NCBI GenBank assembly: GCA_947462335.1
Contig: OX381720.1
Span: 64,253,946 to 64,317,945 of the forward strand
Length of the DNA: 64,000 nt
Source of the DNA: Harmothoe impar
Lineage: Eukaryota; Annelida; Polychaeta; Phyllodocida; Polynoidae
Reading direction: 5' to 3'
Positions within the stretch are counted from its first letter, which is position 1. Each line of letters opens with the position of its first letter. This document shows positions 9,161-20,881 of the stretch, piece after piece. Made by a program: the position numbers and the translations under genes. The notes beneath the pieces are model-generated. The model did not search any database, was not told where the DNA came from, and saw nothing but the letters and a program-made list of their open reading frames with translations.

Positions 9161-11878
9161 TACCGTATAAGCCTAACTCATGTATAAGCCGCATCTCAAC
9201 CTTGGGCCGATGGTCTAAGCCATACTGCCGGTCTGATTATTGTGACTTGAGTACTGTACGATAGCAGCAAAAACTCACATTTAAGTAGGGGGGGTGATAA
9301 ATCTAATTTTCTTCGGGGACAGGCTTAAACTATGCATTTGGGTCCAAAAACACGGGAAATCACAAAAATGTTTTTTTCGGACCCCCGTGACCCCCCCGTA
9401 CATAGGGTCTGAAAATCGGCCAAATAGTTAGAAAACAGCCAAAATTCAGGCTTTCAGATTCCTTCTAAAATCAAATCATGACTTCATGAAAATGGTCAGA
9501 AACCTTCATATGGGACCCAAAGAGACCATTTAAAGTCATATTGTTGTGATTATAGAGGTGTTTCCCCCTCTGGGGAGGTGGTTTGTCCTCGGTAAAATAC
9601 CGATAAATCAGCTATTTTGAAGGCATTTGCTCCCTTACAATCACATCCCTATACTGCCATAAAAGATCCTCAGGACACCTAATCAGGCAGATTGAACCCT
9701 TCTGGAGGGTCCCCTCTTTCTGTCAACTCCCCTCTATGACCCCCCCCCCCCCCCCCTCCCAGCATGCACCAATAGCCATCAGATAACTCCCCCCCCCCTT
9801 CGCCTCTATAATTACCCTATATTGAAATAATGTATTAACATAAGACCTGTCTGATAGTTTGAACCTTTCTTGAGGGCTCCCTGTTCCTGTTAACCACCCC
9901 TTATGACCCACATCCACCCCATCCCCACCCTCACCCCAAACTAATAGCCATGAAATAACCCCCCCCCCCTCGGCTCCATATTACACAGTATAACCATCAG
10001 CCTAACCCTCCCTCCATGTGGCACAGTGCACAGCATTGCATCTCATGGTATGTATCATGCCTGGGAGTGGGACAGTGGTGTGGTTAAAAGAGGGCCCCCC
10101 CGCCAAAAAAAAAAGAGTGAGCTGGGTCCTTGAGATCACCCTGGTAGGTGTATCTACATCAGCTGGTAGAGGGATACTGTACTTCAAGTCAAATTTGGGT
10201 TCAATATTTGGTTAATATCAAGATATGTATTCATCTGTCCTCAAAGTTTGATATTAGGTTCTGCCAACTTACCCTTTACCCCATATAGGGAATGGCATAG
10301 GTCTACCAAGAACCATGCCTATGTTATATTTTCATATATCTGAATATTATAGCAGCACCCTGAGATGTTGCATGTATGCCCGTCTTTGACAAAATCTGAT
10401 CTTTAGCATTGCCCATAATATAATTGCAAGGTTTATTATTGGCTTCAATAATATTTAGGGTTCAGAGTATATATTTAACACCTCAGAGAATTGAATTAAG
10501 TAATTATCTCTTGTCTTATGTCTAGGATACTAAGCATGCAAGGTGTAGATTAAGAGATATGGACACCAGTCCTTATTTGCAGTAATTTGCAGGCTCCCCC
10601 ACCCCCTCACTCCTCTACCATCCATCATTCTATGCATTTAACCACTTGGTGAAGGAGGAGAGTCAGGGTTTTTATTTATTGTTGTATCAGGTTATTAGAG
10701 TTGTTGATATTAGATCTCTACTATAACTATTATAGAATTACTATGTATAATAAGTGTAGCAACATAAAGCAGTCATCTTGACCATGAATACACATGGGGT
10801 GAGGTACTAGGCATAGAAGGGAGGAGGCAGGACTGTGATCATTGGTAGGGTAACTCAAAATGAATATAGAGACCTTTGAAAAGGGTACTATCTATCTGAT
10901 CTAAATTCATTTTAATATGTTGACAATTCAAATACATTGAAGCAAAGGCCCTCCAAGATTTGGGTTATATTCATGCAATCACAAGAATATAACCTGTAAT
11001 AGTCTCTACGGGTCCCTTATCAGTTTTCTGTTGAGGTGGTAAAGCCAGTCATGCATGTATGATAAATAGATTATAAGAGGTCTGATGGTTGGAGTTCTTA
11101 GATGGACTGAGGTAGCCCTCCTCTTATGTCTGTATAGGGTAAGGGAGGAGGTCTGGGCCCCCTCCATATCCCCTACCCCTCTTTTAAACACACCACTGTC
11201 TAACTCCCAAGACAGGCTAAGGTATCTGTTAATGTTCAAAGATCCTGATATTCTGAGTACAGTGTAATATAGAGGCGAGGGTGGAGGGGGGAAGGGAGTT
11301 ATCTGATGGCTAATGGTGCATGCTATGGGGGGGGGGGGTGTTAGGGGTCATAGGGGGTAGTTAACAGAAACAGGGGGCCCTCCAGAATGGTTCATGATAA
11401 TGTTTTATGGCAGTATAGGGACCTGATTGTATAGGAGCAAATGCGTTCAAAAAAGCTGATTTATCGGTATTTTACCATGGACGCACCCCCTCTCCAGAGG
11501 GGGAAACACCCCTATAATCACAACAATATGACTTTAAATGGTTTCTTTGGGTCCCAAATGAAGGTTTCTGACCATTTTCATGAAGGCATGGTGAGGTATG
11601 AGTAGGAATCTGAAAGCCTGAATTTGGGCTGTTTTCTCACTATTTGGCCGATCTTCGGACCCCATGTACGGGGGGGTCACGGGGGTCCGAAAATATTTTT
11701 GTGATTTCGCGAGTTTTGGGTCCCAAATGCATAGTTTGAGCCTGTCCCTGAAACCGTACGACAAAATTAGCGATTTAACACCCCCCCTAATTTAAGCCGG
11801 GCCCCGACTGAGGGCCAGTCCTATAAACCGCACCAGTGATTGTGGCTTGTATGCAAAAATTTACGGTATGACATATAT
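9161..11878. mobile_element. 2.7-kb foldback element with ~650-bp imperfect TIRs
   Basis: The left arm (9161-9825) and right arm (about 11265-11878) are inverted copies over most of their length. They share the GGTCCGAAAA/TTTTCGGACC region, TGACCATTTTCATGAAG, the polyC/polyG tract and CCTCTATAAT. The ends read TACCGTA...TACGGTA. A partial third copy of the arm's inner part lies in tandem at about 9826-9995. The core (about 10000-11260) holds no convincing protein. Probably a non-autonomous DNA transposon. The TACCGTATAAGCC start resembles the MITE at 58275. Confidence 0.78.
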
Positions 11879-11964
11879 GGGTTCCATGCAGCTAAGCCAA
11901 AAGTTATGATTCAGGTTTACCATTTCTCCACTACAGTTATGAGAACTTTATACAGAGAGAAGAA

Positions 11965-12200
11965 ACAGCATGAAACGGGAGTCATGGTTGCCTCCAGAGT
12001 CCAGGTCGCCTAAGGGAGCCAAGGTGACCTAAGGGAGTCACCTGGGGGAGTCATATGACCGAGAGAGCTATATGACTCCCCGAGGTGACTCCCTTCGGTC
12101 ATCCAGAGAGTCACCTAGGCTCCCTAAGGCAGCCTGGGCTCCCCTAAAGGACCTAAAGAGGGGAAGTCCCTCTGGAGGCAACCTGGACTCCCTTTTGACA
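11965..12200. repeat. ~230-bp foldback hairpin rich in GGGAGTC
   Basis: Inverted halves: CGGGAGTCATGGTTGCCTCC on the left pairs with GGAGGCAACCTGGACTCCC on the right, and CCTAAGGGAGCC, GGTGACC and GGGGAGTCATAT recur inverted inside, with the fold centred near 12068. No coding content. Confidence 0.8.
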
Positions 12201-12540
12201 CTGTTTCTCTGTGTTCTAACTAACTCAGCTTATATATGGACCACTGTGCAGGCCTGCCCCTTACAGAGATTAAGGGGTAATACTTCACCGGTATCATGGT
12301 ACACAATCACATAGCTACAGTAGCCAATCTGCCAGAGTTGTCTCTGCAAACCTTAGTCACCCGGGCACTCTCCAGCAGATGTTTGGTCCTGACTGCATCA
12401 GAACAGCGGCCATTATCCACTGCTGGATAAGGATGGCGTCAGAGAAGGTTCATAGAGCCATCTATCTTCTTTCTCTTGCAATTTATTGATTGGTTGCTGA
12501 ATACTAGGGGGTGGGGGGTGAAAATTTTCTAGCCCGCTCC
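12201..12540. other. No recognisable feature
   Basis: Nothing recognised. Confidence 0.5.
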
Positions 12541-12826
12541 ATGCAAAATCACACCAACTTCCCACCTCATGTTGTTAAAATGTGAGATATCTGAGCCAAA
12601 GTGCACCAGCTTGCACCATTTCAAGTCTAGAACTTTTAGAATTCTCCAAAATCTTAAAGATAAGGGATAAATATAGCTCCAGACCTAGATATTTTGTGCC
12701 AAAATTTCCATAATGTATCCCTTCAAAATGAATGTCACCAGCACCAGAGCAGAAAGAAATTAACAAATTGACTCCTACCTTTCTGACCCAAGTACTGAAC
12801 AATGTATACAGCTTTACAGGTATGCA
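12541..12826. repeat. Diverged monomers preceding the 866-bp duplication
   Basis: Contains the words GTGCACCAGCTTGCACCATTTCAAGTCTAGA and ATTCTCCAAAA, a diverged form of the ~120-bp motif that builds the neighbouring duplicated unit. Confidence 0.55.
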
Positions 12827-13692
12827 AACTCCTCAGATTTCTCAGATTTCTTTTTCTCCAAATTAGTCATTCTTGTGATTTGTCCAGATCCAATGAAAAC
12901 TATGTTTACCTTTATGTGGAGGGGGGGACTTGTAATATCATCAGGCATGCAGATCAGCAGATCAAAATTCATAAAATTTTACCATTTGCCTTCTTGATTT
13001 TCAAAATATTCTTGGGGGGTATGCCCCCAAACCCCTTTAATACTACTGTGACGTGATTTGCAAATGACCACATAACTCTTTCAATGATGGATTAAGATTG
13101 GCGGTAGACATGCTAGATGTGCCAAAATGCATCAGTTTGCATCATTTGAAGTCAAGAATTTCAAAATTTTCCAAGACTTTTCAATCCAAAAAAGCCAATC
13201 ATTAAGCAAGGGCTGCCTAATACAGAACTTAGCTTTGATACAATTCTGGCCAAAATGCACCATTTGAAGTCTACATTTTCAAATGTTCCCAAAAAAGTTT
13301 CCCCCTAAAAACAGACTTCATTCATTATTGGCCAAAAGGAAACAGAATGCACCAAAATGCAGAAGAATGCACTATTTCAAGGCCAGATTTCCAATTTTCC
13401 TAAAAAAATAAACTAGTTCCCTGCCCCAATCATAGAGAATAATTCAGAGCTGAGCTTTAATATATTGTGTGTCAAAATTCATCAGAATGCAGCATTGCTA
13501 ATCATAGACTTTCAAATTTTTTCCTCTTCAGAGTTTGCATATGTCTAGCTTTTAGTACATTATATGTAGAAATCAGAATACATCATTACAACTGTAAACT
13601 TTAGAATTTTCTCTGCACTCCTATAAGGATGCAGTGTATGTCTTCTAGATTTTCAAAAAAAGCAAAAAATTCCCATGAGGGTATGGCCCCTG
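12827..13692. repeat. 866-bp tandem duplication, unit 1
   Basis: Unit 1 is repeated almost exactly from 13693 (offset 866 bp). Inside it a degenerate motif of roughly 120 bp recurs (CAAAATGCACCATTTGAAG... then a T/A-rich TTTCCAA segment), so the unit is a higher-order repeat. It also includes GGGGGGTATGCCCCCAAACC. Short open frames here are by-products. Confidence 0.88.
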
Positions 13693-14558
13693 AACTCCTC
13701 AGATTTCTCAGATTTCTTTTTCTCCAAATTGGTCATTCTTGTGATTTGTCCAGATCCAATGAAAACTATGTTTACCTTTATGTGGAGGGGGGGACTTGTA
13801 ATATCATCAGGCATGCAGATCAGCAGATCAAAATTCATAAAATTTTACCATTTGCCTTCTTGATTTTCAAAATATTCTTGGGGGGTATGCCCCCAAACCC
13901 CTTTAATACTACTGTGACGTGATTTGCAAATGACCACATAACTCTTTCAATGATGGTTTAAGATTGGGGGTAGACATGCTAGATGTGCCAAAATGCATCA
14001 GTTTGCATCATTTGAAGTCAAGAATTTCAAAATTTTCCAACACTTTTCAATCCAAAAAACCAATCATTAAGCAAGGGCTGCCTAATACAGAACTTAGCTT
14101 TGATACAATTCTGGCCAAAATGCACCATTTGAAGTCTACATTTTCAAATGTTCCCAAAAGTTTCCCCCTAAAAACAGACTTCATTCATTATTGGCCAAAA
14201 GGAAACAGAATGCACCAAAATGCAGAAGAATGCACTATTTCAAGGCCAGATTTCCAATTTTCCTAAAAAAATAAACTAGTTCCCTGCCCCAATCATAGAG
14301 AATAATTCAGAGCTGAGCTTTAATATATTGTGTGTCAAAATTCATCAGAATGCAGCATTGCTAATCATAGACTTTCAAATTTTTTCCTCTTCAGAGTTTG
14401 CATATGTCTAGCTTTTAGTACATTATATGTAGAAATCAGAATACATCATTACAACTGTAAACTTTAGAGTTTTCTCTGCACTCCTATAAGAATGCAATGT
14501 ATGTCTTCTAGATTTTCAAAAAAAGCAAAAAATTCCCATGAGGGTATGGCCCCTGAAC
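13693..14558. repeat. 866-bp tandem duplication, unit 2
   Basis: Nearly identical to unit 1. I noticed only a few substitutions and short indels (for example AAAAAACCAATC against AAAAAAGCCAATC, and CCCAAAAGTTT against CCCAAAAAAGTTT). The high identity points to a recent duplication or an assembly-level duplication. Confidence 0.88.
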
Positions 14559-14954
14559 CCTTAGATTTGTCACTGCACTGCACTTGCACAACTTTGGACA
14601 AAATAGTTCTCAAACTTTGTCTGCCCATTAAGCATTTTTATGCACTGTAATCAGGGGGCTGAGGTAAACAGCCATACAACTGTTGTTAGGCCCTTGACTT
14701 TTGGATGTCGGCATTGCCTTTAAATTATATATCTTCCTATTTTGCTATACGTGTCATTATTGACATCATCTTTAGCCCGACTGGTCAATGCGAACAACAC
14801 ATCCAATAATGTTAAATGTTGAAAAAGCCTGACTAAAGTCCTATTTTATACCTATTTTAGCATCAACAAAACTGCAGAAATACCTATTTTATCCTATTTT
14901 TTGTGTGGAAATATACCTATTTTATACCTATTTTATTTTGGAAAGGTGGTATGA
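14559..14954. other. AT-rich spacer with ACCTATTTTA words
   Basis: Several copies of CCTATTTTATACCTATTTTA-like words at 14840-14945. No gene recognised. Confidence 0.5.
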
Positions 14955-15112
14955 CCACTGCTACAGATCTGAGTGTACACTACAGGTCTGAGTGTACACT
15001 ACAGGTCTGAGTGTACGCTACAGGTCTGAGTGTACGCTACAGGTCTCAGTGTACACTACAGGTCTGAGTGTACACTACAGGTCTGAGTGTACGCTACAGG
15101 TCTGAGTCAATG
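14955..15112. repeat. 19-bp minisatellite
   Basis: About eight copies of a 19-bp unit GGTCTGAGTGTACACTACA with ACACT/ACGCT variants. Confidence 0.9.
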
Positions 15113-15127
15113 TGTCCAGGCCTTACC

Positions 15128-15420
15128 CTGATACTACTAACCCCCTGCAGTCTATCTGTACCAGAGGGCTAATACTACTAACCCCCTGCAGTCTATCTGT
15201 ACCAGAGGGCTAATACTACTAACCCCCTGCAGTCTATCTGTACCAGAGGGCTAATACTACTAACCCCCTGCAGTCTATCTGTACCAGAGGGCTAATACTA
15301 CTAACCCCCTGCAGTCTATCTGTACCAGAGGGCTAATACTACTAACCCCCTGCAGTCTATCTGTACCAGAGGGCTAATACTACTAACCCCCTGCAGTCTA
15401 TCTGTACCAGAGGGCTAATA
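15128..15420. repeat. 41-bp minisatellite, left part
   Basis: Seven near-identical units of 41 bp (CTAATACTACTAACCCCCTG, then CAGTCTATCTGTACCAGAGGG). The array stops exactly where the LINE 3' end begins and resumes at 22041, so the retrotransposon split it. Confidence 0.95.
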
Positions 15421-16070
15421 CTGTTTGTTTGTTTGTATTTCATTTATTTATCCTGGCAGGAATGATTGACCTGGTAGGTCGTATTACTCATACACCAGCA
15501 AGTGCTCCGATATGCGGAGATTAATAAGGCAAATAAGCCTTTTATATATATGTTTATAGCAAGAAAACTCCCATACTGGGGAGTGTTCCTGCTATGTATA
15601 ACTTACCTATGAGGTCGTTATAACTGATATGGTGTTAGAATTTATTACAAAGGCTAATGATCTAATAGACCATGAATAGGTTAGTATACATGAGATATAC
15701 AGTTTATCTTCTTCTGTTAGAAGAAAATAGGAGAGCAAAGGGATAGAACCCATGCTATGTAATAGCAAATGGGTAGAGGAGTAGAGAAAAAGGGGGATTG
15801 CAGTGTTGTTATATTGCAATCCATGTGTCTCTTGGCAAATTTTGCCAGAGATAATTTTGAAAATAATCAATCCCAATATATGCTGATGTGTTTCATCTAA
15901 AACACATCCCCATATAGTTGGGCCTATGTGTGTAAAGGCCTTTTAGGCAAGTTGGTGTTCTTCTTATAGTATTTGGGTGGGGTGTACCAGGGATAATCAT
16001 TGCAATTTAAATAGTGTGAATGGGGGGGGGGGGGCAGGGGTGGCCGGCAGGGGGGAGGGGGGGGGGGGAC

Positions 16071-18989
16071 TCAACGCTCAACCCTGGGGATATCTGGAAA
16101 GGCCTTGATTTTGTCTTTGTAAATGTTGTCATTCCATTGTTTGAACTGCTGCTCATCTTGTATGGCCCTAGTTTCTATTTCAAATGAGTTCCATCTGGTG
16201 GCTAGCCTATATTCCAGACTCTTTCTGTAGGCAGGGTTTAAAGGCCTATTAACCTTCATGAGTATTTCGTCATGGGCCCTAGTCCTTATGGGCCTTCTGT
16301 CTATACGGGTGATATTTAATGATTCAATGAATGATTTATGAGATAGGTGTTGCTCCCTTCTGTCTTCCATATAATTAAGATCTGCCACTTTTAGCAACTT
16401 TTCTGTATTAATAGTACCTCGGTGACAGAGAGCAGTCCTTAACCCTTTGTTTATGGCATTTTGCAATTTTAGTATATGAGTTTTGTTAGCAACCATGTAG
16501 CAGATGTCCCCATAATCTGGGACAGGGAGAATCATTGTTTTTAGGACGTCTACTGCTGCTTTCTCCGTCATATTCTTCCTAGCATGCCTGAACAGGTATG
16601 TCTTATAATCCAGATTTCTCTCTAGAATATCAATATGTTTCTTAAAATTGAGTTTATTATCTAGCGTCATTCCAAGGTATTTGTATGTAGGGGCAAATTC
16701 TACCATGTCATTATCTATCTTTAGTGTGGGTTTGGTCCAGACATTATCTAGGGATTTTGTTGAAAAGTTCATGGCTTTAGTTTTTTTAGTATTTAATGAA
16801 AGTTTATTGTCAAGACACCATTTGGAGATTTTTGTGAGGTCAGAATTTATTTTTCTTTCTATTGAGTTATCTAGAGGTGAATGGCTAATGTAGATTACAG
16901 TGTCATCGGCATAATGTTGACATTTTAGGTGTTCTAAAGCAAAATTCATATCATTGATATATAATAAAAATAGTAGAGGTCCTAGTACAGATCCTTGGGG
17001 GACGCCACATGTTAGTAATTCATCTTTTGATATGATGCCATTGGCCTTTGTGCTTTGTTTTCTGTTTGTTAGATAGTCAGAGACCAGTGCTACAGCACGT
17101 TGGTCAAAACCTATTTTTTCTGCCTTATTTATGAGAATTTTGTGGTCTAAAGTATCAAAGGCCTTTTTGAAGTCCAAAAATATAGCTGTTGTGCAATGTT
17201 CTTTATTTAATCCTTGATAAATGTTATTTGTTAGCTTTATGAGACTATTTAATGTGCTTCTATTTGGCCTAAATCCATCTTGATTTTCGTTAAGTAATGT
17301 TTCTTCATTTAAATAAGTGATAATTTGTTTGTGCATAATTTTCTCTGTTATTTTGGAAGGTAAGGGCAGTATAGAGATTGGCCGTAGATTGCTTACGTTT
17401 GATGCGTCTCCACCTTTTGGTAAAGGGGATACTAAGGCTTTTTTCCAGGGTACAGGGAAGGTGCAGGATTTAATAACCAAGTTCACAATGTGTGTCATTA
17501 GGTAGGGAACTGCTATCATTGCATCTTTAAGTGCTTTAGTGCTAATGTGTTCTACACCGGATGATTTATCTACTTTGAGTTTTTTAACTAGGATGACTAT
17601 TTGGTTTTCTGTGCAAGGCCTGAATGAGAAAACACTATTAGCTTCTTCTCCCTGGAAGTTCCAAGGGGTTGTCATATCTTTGGCTAGATTTGAGCCAATA
17701 TTTGCAAAGAATGAATTTATGAAGTCAGATGTATCTTCATCTTGTACTGGAGATTTATCTGCTTGGTTTATCAGATTAAATTTTATATTGCTTGGCCGTG
17801 GGTTTACTAGTTCGCTTATAGCTTTCCAATATTCCTTGGGCTCCTTTTTGTTGTTGTCAAATTTCTGCTGAAAATAACCCTTTTTAGCGTCTCGGTGGGC
17901 CTCTCTTGCTAAGCCTTTTAGGAAGTCAGCGATGCGACCATCGTCAATATTCAGTGTTCTCCTGTACTTATTTATGGCATAATTTTTATCCTTGATGAGA
18001 GTAATAATGTGTCTGTCTAACCAGGGTTTCATTTTTTGCTTGAAATTAAAGTTTTTTATAGGGCAAGTAATATCCAAGAGGAAACGTAGTTGATTTATGT
18101 AAATGTCCCATGCTTTTTCAGGGCACTGGCAATTTAATAAATCTTCCCAATTAGAGTTTTTTATTCCCATAGTGAAGCTTGGGGTGTCATAATTCATATA
18201 GGATCTACCTGTGAAAGACAGTTTTTCCATAGGAACAAATACATGTTCGCATGTCATATAAACTAATTCATGGTCACTTAGACCTGGGGTGAGTATGCCA
18301 CTTGCCTTTACATGAGGTGAATTGGTGAAGATAAGGTCAATAGTGGTAGGTTCTCCATTAGGGTTATAATGGGTGTGACCTTTTATGAGCTGGTCGAAAC
18401 CTAGGGTAGCCATAGTTTGTTTTAGCTTTTTGCCATCTCCGTCATTAGTGAACTTATAATTACTATTGAAGTCACCCAGCATTATTACCTCATTATTTCT
18501 GTAGAATCTGAAGAAATGTGTTAGTTTATTAGTTATGATGTCAATGGCTACATTTACTTTGCCTGATGGAGGCCTGTAAACATTAAATATTGTTAGTTTT
18601 TTGTTATTACCTTTTTTAATCGTAAAAACCTGCATTTCTAGGTCCTCTACACTAACACTATATGCTTCAGAGATATGCTGACCTATACATATATCATCCC
18701 TTACGTATGCCATTAGGCCTCCACATTTTTTATTGATTTGACGATCAAGGCGTATGAAGTTATATCCTTCAATGTAAAGGTGACTGTCAGGGACATTATC
18801 TTTCAGCCATGTCTCTGATATTGTAAGACAATCAATTGACTTGGCACTCATAAGGATTCTAAATTGATCAAATGTTTCCTCCGAGAAAATACTCCTTATG
18901 TTTAGATGGCAGACATGTTGGCCTCCAGATCCCGTGAGGTTAAGAGAAGAGACCCCGTTCCCTCCCACCACCAGCCCCACCAGCCACAC
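16071..18989 (-). CDS. LINE ORF2: endonuclease-reverse transcriptase
   Basis: An open 972-codon frame. The N-terminal apurinic/apyrimidinic endonuclease fold shows HLNIRSI near residue 28, the catalytic-type SETWL, VYRPPSG, LGDFNSN near 170 and LSDHEL near 238. The reverse transcriptase spans about 500-760: LRPISILP, DGFRPNRST, FLDFKKAFDTLDH near 610, GVPQGSVLGPLLF and the YADD active site near 693. A C-terminal region follows. It nicks target DNA and copies its RNA at the nick. The frame begins at a GTG after an in-frame stop at 18999-19001, so the true start is uncertain: the first ATG in frame is inside the endonuclease, and an N-terminal part may be lost or shifted. No stop or frameshift is seen inside the conserved domains. 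Confidence 0.95.
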   Translation of the reverse strand: MWLVGLVVGGNGVSSLNLTGSGGQHVCHLNIRSIFSEETFDQFRILMSAKSIDCLTISETWLKDNVPDSHLYIEGYNFIRLDRQINKKCGGLMAYVRDDICIGQHISEAYSVSVEDLEMQVFTIKKGNNKKLTIFNVYRPPSGKVNVAIDIITNKLTHFFRFYRNNEVIMLGDFNSNYKFTNDGDGKKLKQTMATLGFDQLIKGHTHYNPNGEPTTIDLIFTNSPHVKASGILTPGLSDHELVYMTCEHVFVPMEKLSFTGRSYMNYDTPSFTMGIKNSNWEDLLNCQCPEKAWDIYINQLRFLLDITCPIKNFNFKQKMKPWLDRHIITLIKDKNYAINKYRRTLNIDDGRIADFLKGLAREAHRDAKKGYFQQKFDNNKKEPKEYWKAISELVNPRPSNIKFNLINQADKSPVQDEDTSDFINSFFANIGSNLAKDMTTPWNFQGEEANSVFSFRPCTENQIVILVKKLKVDKSSGVEHISTKALKDAMIAVPYLMTHIVNLVIKSCTFPVPWKKALVSPLPKGGDASNVSNLRPISILPLPSKITEKIMHKQIITYLNEETLLNENQDGFRPNRSTLNSLIKLTNNIYQGLNKEHCTTAIFLDFKKAFDTLDHKILINKAEKIGFDQRAVALVSDYLTNRKQSTKANGIISKDELLTCGVPQGSVLGPLLFLLYINDMNFALEHLKCQHYADDTVIYISHSPLDNSIERKINSDLTKISKWCLDNKLSLNTKKTKAMNFSTKSLDNVWTKPTLKIDNDMVEFAPTYKYLGMTLDNKLNFKKHIDILERNLDYKTYLFRHARKNMTEKAAVDVLKTMILPVPDYGDICYMVANKTHILKLQNAINKGLRTALCHRGTINTEKLLKVADLNYMEDRREQHLSHKSFIESLNITRIDRRPIRTRAHDEILMKVNRPLNPAYRKSLEYRLATRWNSFEIETRAIQDEQQFKQWNDNIYKDKIKAFPDIPRVER

Positions 18990-20382
18990 CCCCCAGCGTC
19001 ACAACATTACCATTCCCCGGGACACCCGCCCCTATACCAAGGCGATATGTCAGGACTTTGCTTCCAGAGCTGCCTGAGTTACTATTGAATGATGGTAAGA
19101 AGTTCATTACCATACGTATGAACAGGGGGGGGGAGGAGTAGAAGGGGGGGGGGCACTCTATGTAATAAAGTATAGGTTGGAATATTCCTACCTTAAATCC
19201 TATGCGTATATATACTGCAGAGGTAAGGAGGAAAGAATCTATTCAAGAGAGAAGAGGAACATGTTATTAATAACATTGAGGTCATGTTTTTAATCTGAAT
19301 ATCTCTTGTAATAGCAAGTGTACAGTGTTGTATGCTCACATGGTAGTGTATAAGAGAGTTCATAACTTACCGGTAGTCATTAAGTGACTTTATGTAATGT
19401 AAAGAATGTACCGGTATAAGTCCTTGTATGCTTAAGGTAGGTTTTTTTAGTAAACCTTTCAGTGACACTATTATATTGGTGTCGTCCAGATGAGAAAGTC
19501 TCTATGCTTGCTTACATATGTGAATATGCAAGTATGGATCGACAGTGATATGATTTCAAGGGGCTGACCTATGTACAATTGTTTATAGAGCCAGCATGTT
19601 AGAGTCTTATTCTATGTTAGTGCAGGGGTTTATATGTGTCATCTATTGTATATTATATTGTATTTTTAAAAGGGGATGGTAATATTCGGTGATATAGTCA
19701 TATGACTCCGGGCAACTAGCCCTTGGTATGTCTGCACCGATGCCCTTACATAAGTCTGGAGTGGAGGGGGGGGGGGGGGTTGTTAGCGTTTAAGGAACTC
19801 GTTAGTTTTCTGTATTTGTGTGATATGAAATTGGCAATGTTATTCAATATTTGTATGTTACTAATCTTTGCTTAGTGCTAATTACACGTTAGAGCAAATA
19901 GTACCATATAATATTATGAAATAGGCTAGTTTTTATATTTCCAGTTGTACATAACAGTAGAAGGCAAAACTAAAATGAGATACGCCAGTACCCTAGTTCA
20001 GTGCTAATTACACTTTGATCATATACTGGCGCATTTCACTTTACTCATACATAATATACATTGTGTTGGCTAGATTACGTTTTAGTGCTAATTGCACAGT
20101 ATAACATTTTTTCCTCTACGAGTCTTTGAGTGTGTCAGCCGGTCTGGCATTTTCTGGAGCAGCTGATTAGTTATATAATCGTCCCATTCGGCTGCTACCT
20201 GATAGAGGTTACCGCTGTATATTTAGTATATAGGTCAGTGTGAAATCTATGTTATTATGATTTGTTGTGGAATTTTGAATTGTTTGTTTATATTTGGGTT
20301 TGGGTAGTATTGGGATAGTTATTTGGGGGGTGGTATTAGGTGCAGGGTTAGTATTATTTCTTAGCTAAGCGGAACCATATGC
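18990..20382 (-). other. LINE inter-ORF region
   Basis: About 1.4 kb between ORF1 and ORF2, AT-rich, with three G-runs (near 19126, 19145 and 19767) and repeated AGTGCTAATTACAC words (about 19874, 20010 and 20084). No long frame. This is unusually long for a LINE, so a decayed N-terminal part of ORF2 or an extra ORF could be hidden here. Confidence 0.6.
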
Positions 20383-20862
20383 CTAGGATTGGTTTGCCAT
20401 TTTCCTCCTGTTGGCCAAGATGGAGTTGGCAATGGAGTAGCCCCATATCTTCTTGGTGTTGGGGTCAGGGTGCAGGCCGTCCCACAGTTTTCTGTAGCGA
20501 TCGTATCTATTACTCCCCTTCAGGTGATGTATAGAGCTTTGCCACCAGGGGCCTATCACTCCAGTTTCTTCATTGATATTGACGATTACCAAATTTAAGT
20601 GACGCACCCCTTCGTTTATCACTGCCTGTTGTAAGGGATATGGGTTTAATAGGAGAGGTTGACCATTTGTTGGTTTACCATGCACCTGATTGTACCTTAT
20701 TACCCTTACTCCTACCAATTGTGCAAATGCTACAGGGGGGGCGTCTTGCGCGAAGGTGAGGTCGTCTCCAACTGACAAACCATCCCACTGCTGCATGTTT
20801 TTCAATTTCTTAACGTTTTTGTAGAGGGTGCCCTTGTGTTGCTGTTTCTGAAATGTTAACAT
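20383..20862 (-). pseudogene. LINE ORF1, C-terminal half (out of frame with the N-terminal half)
   Basis: 159 codons beginning LTFQKQQHKGTLYKNVKKLK, which matches the end of the RNA-recognition-like domain and the start of the C-terminal domain of L1-type ORF1 proteins. It ends ANSILANRRKMANQS. It continues the frame broken at the G-run near 20896-20908, so it is the second half of ORF1 rather than a separate gene. Confidence 0.75.
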
Positions 20863-20881
20863 GATGGGACGAGGGTTTTCA

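Noticed and set aside
12541..14558. Coding exons (97- and 100-codon frames)
   Set aside because: The frames repeat with the 866-bp duplication and the ~120-bp monomers, and show no domain.
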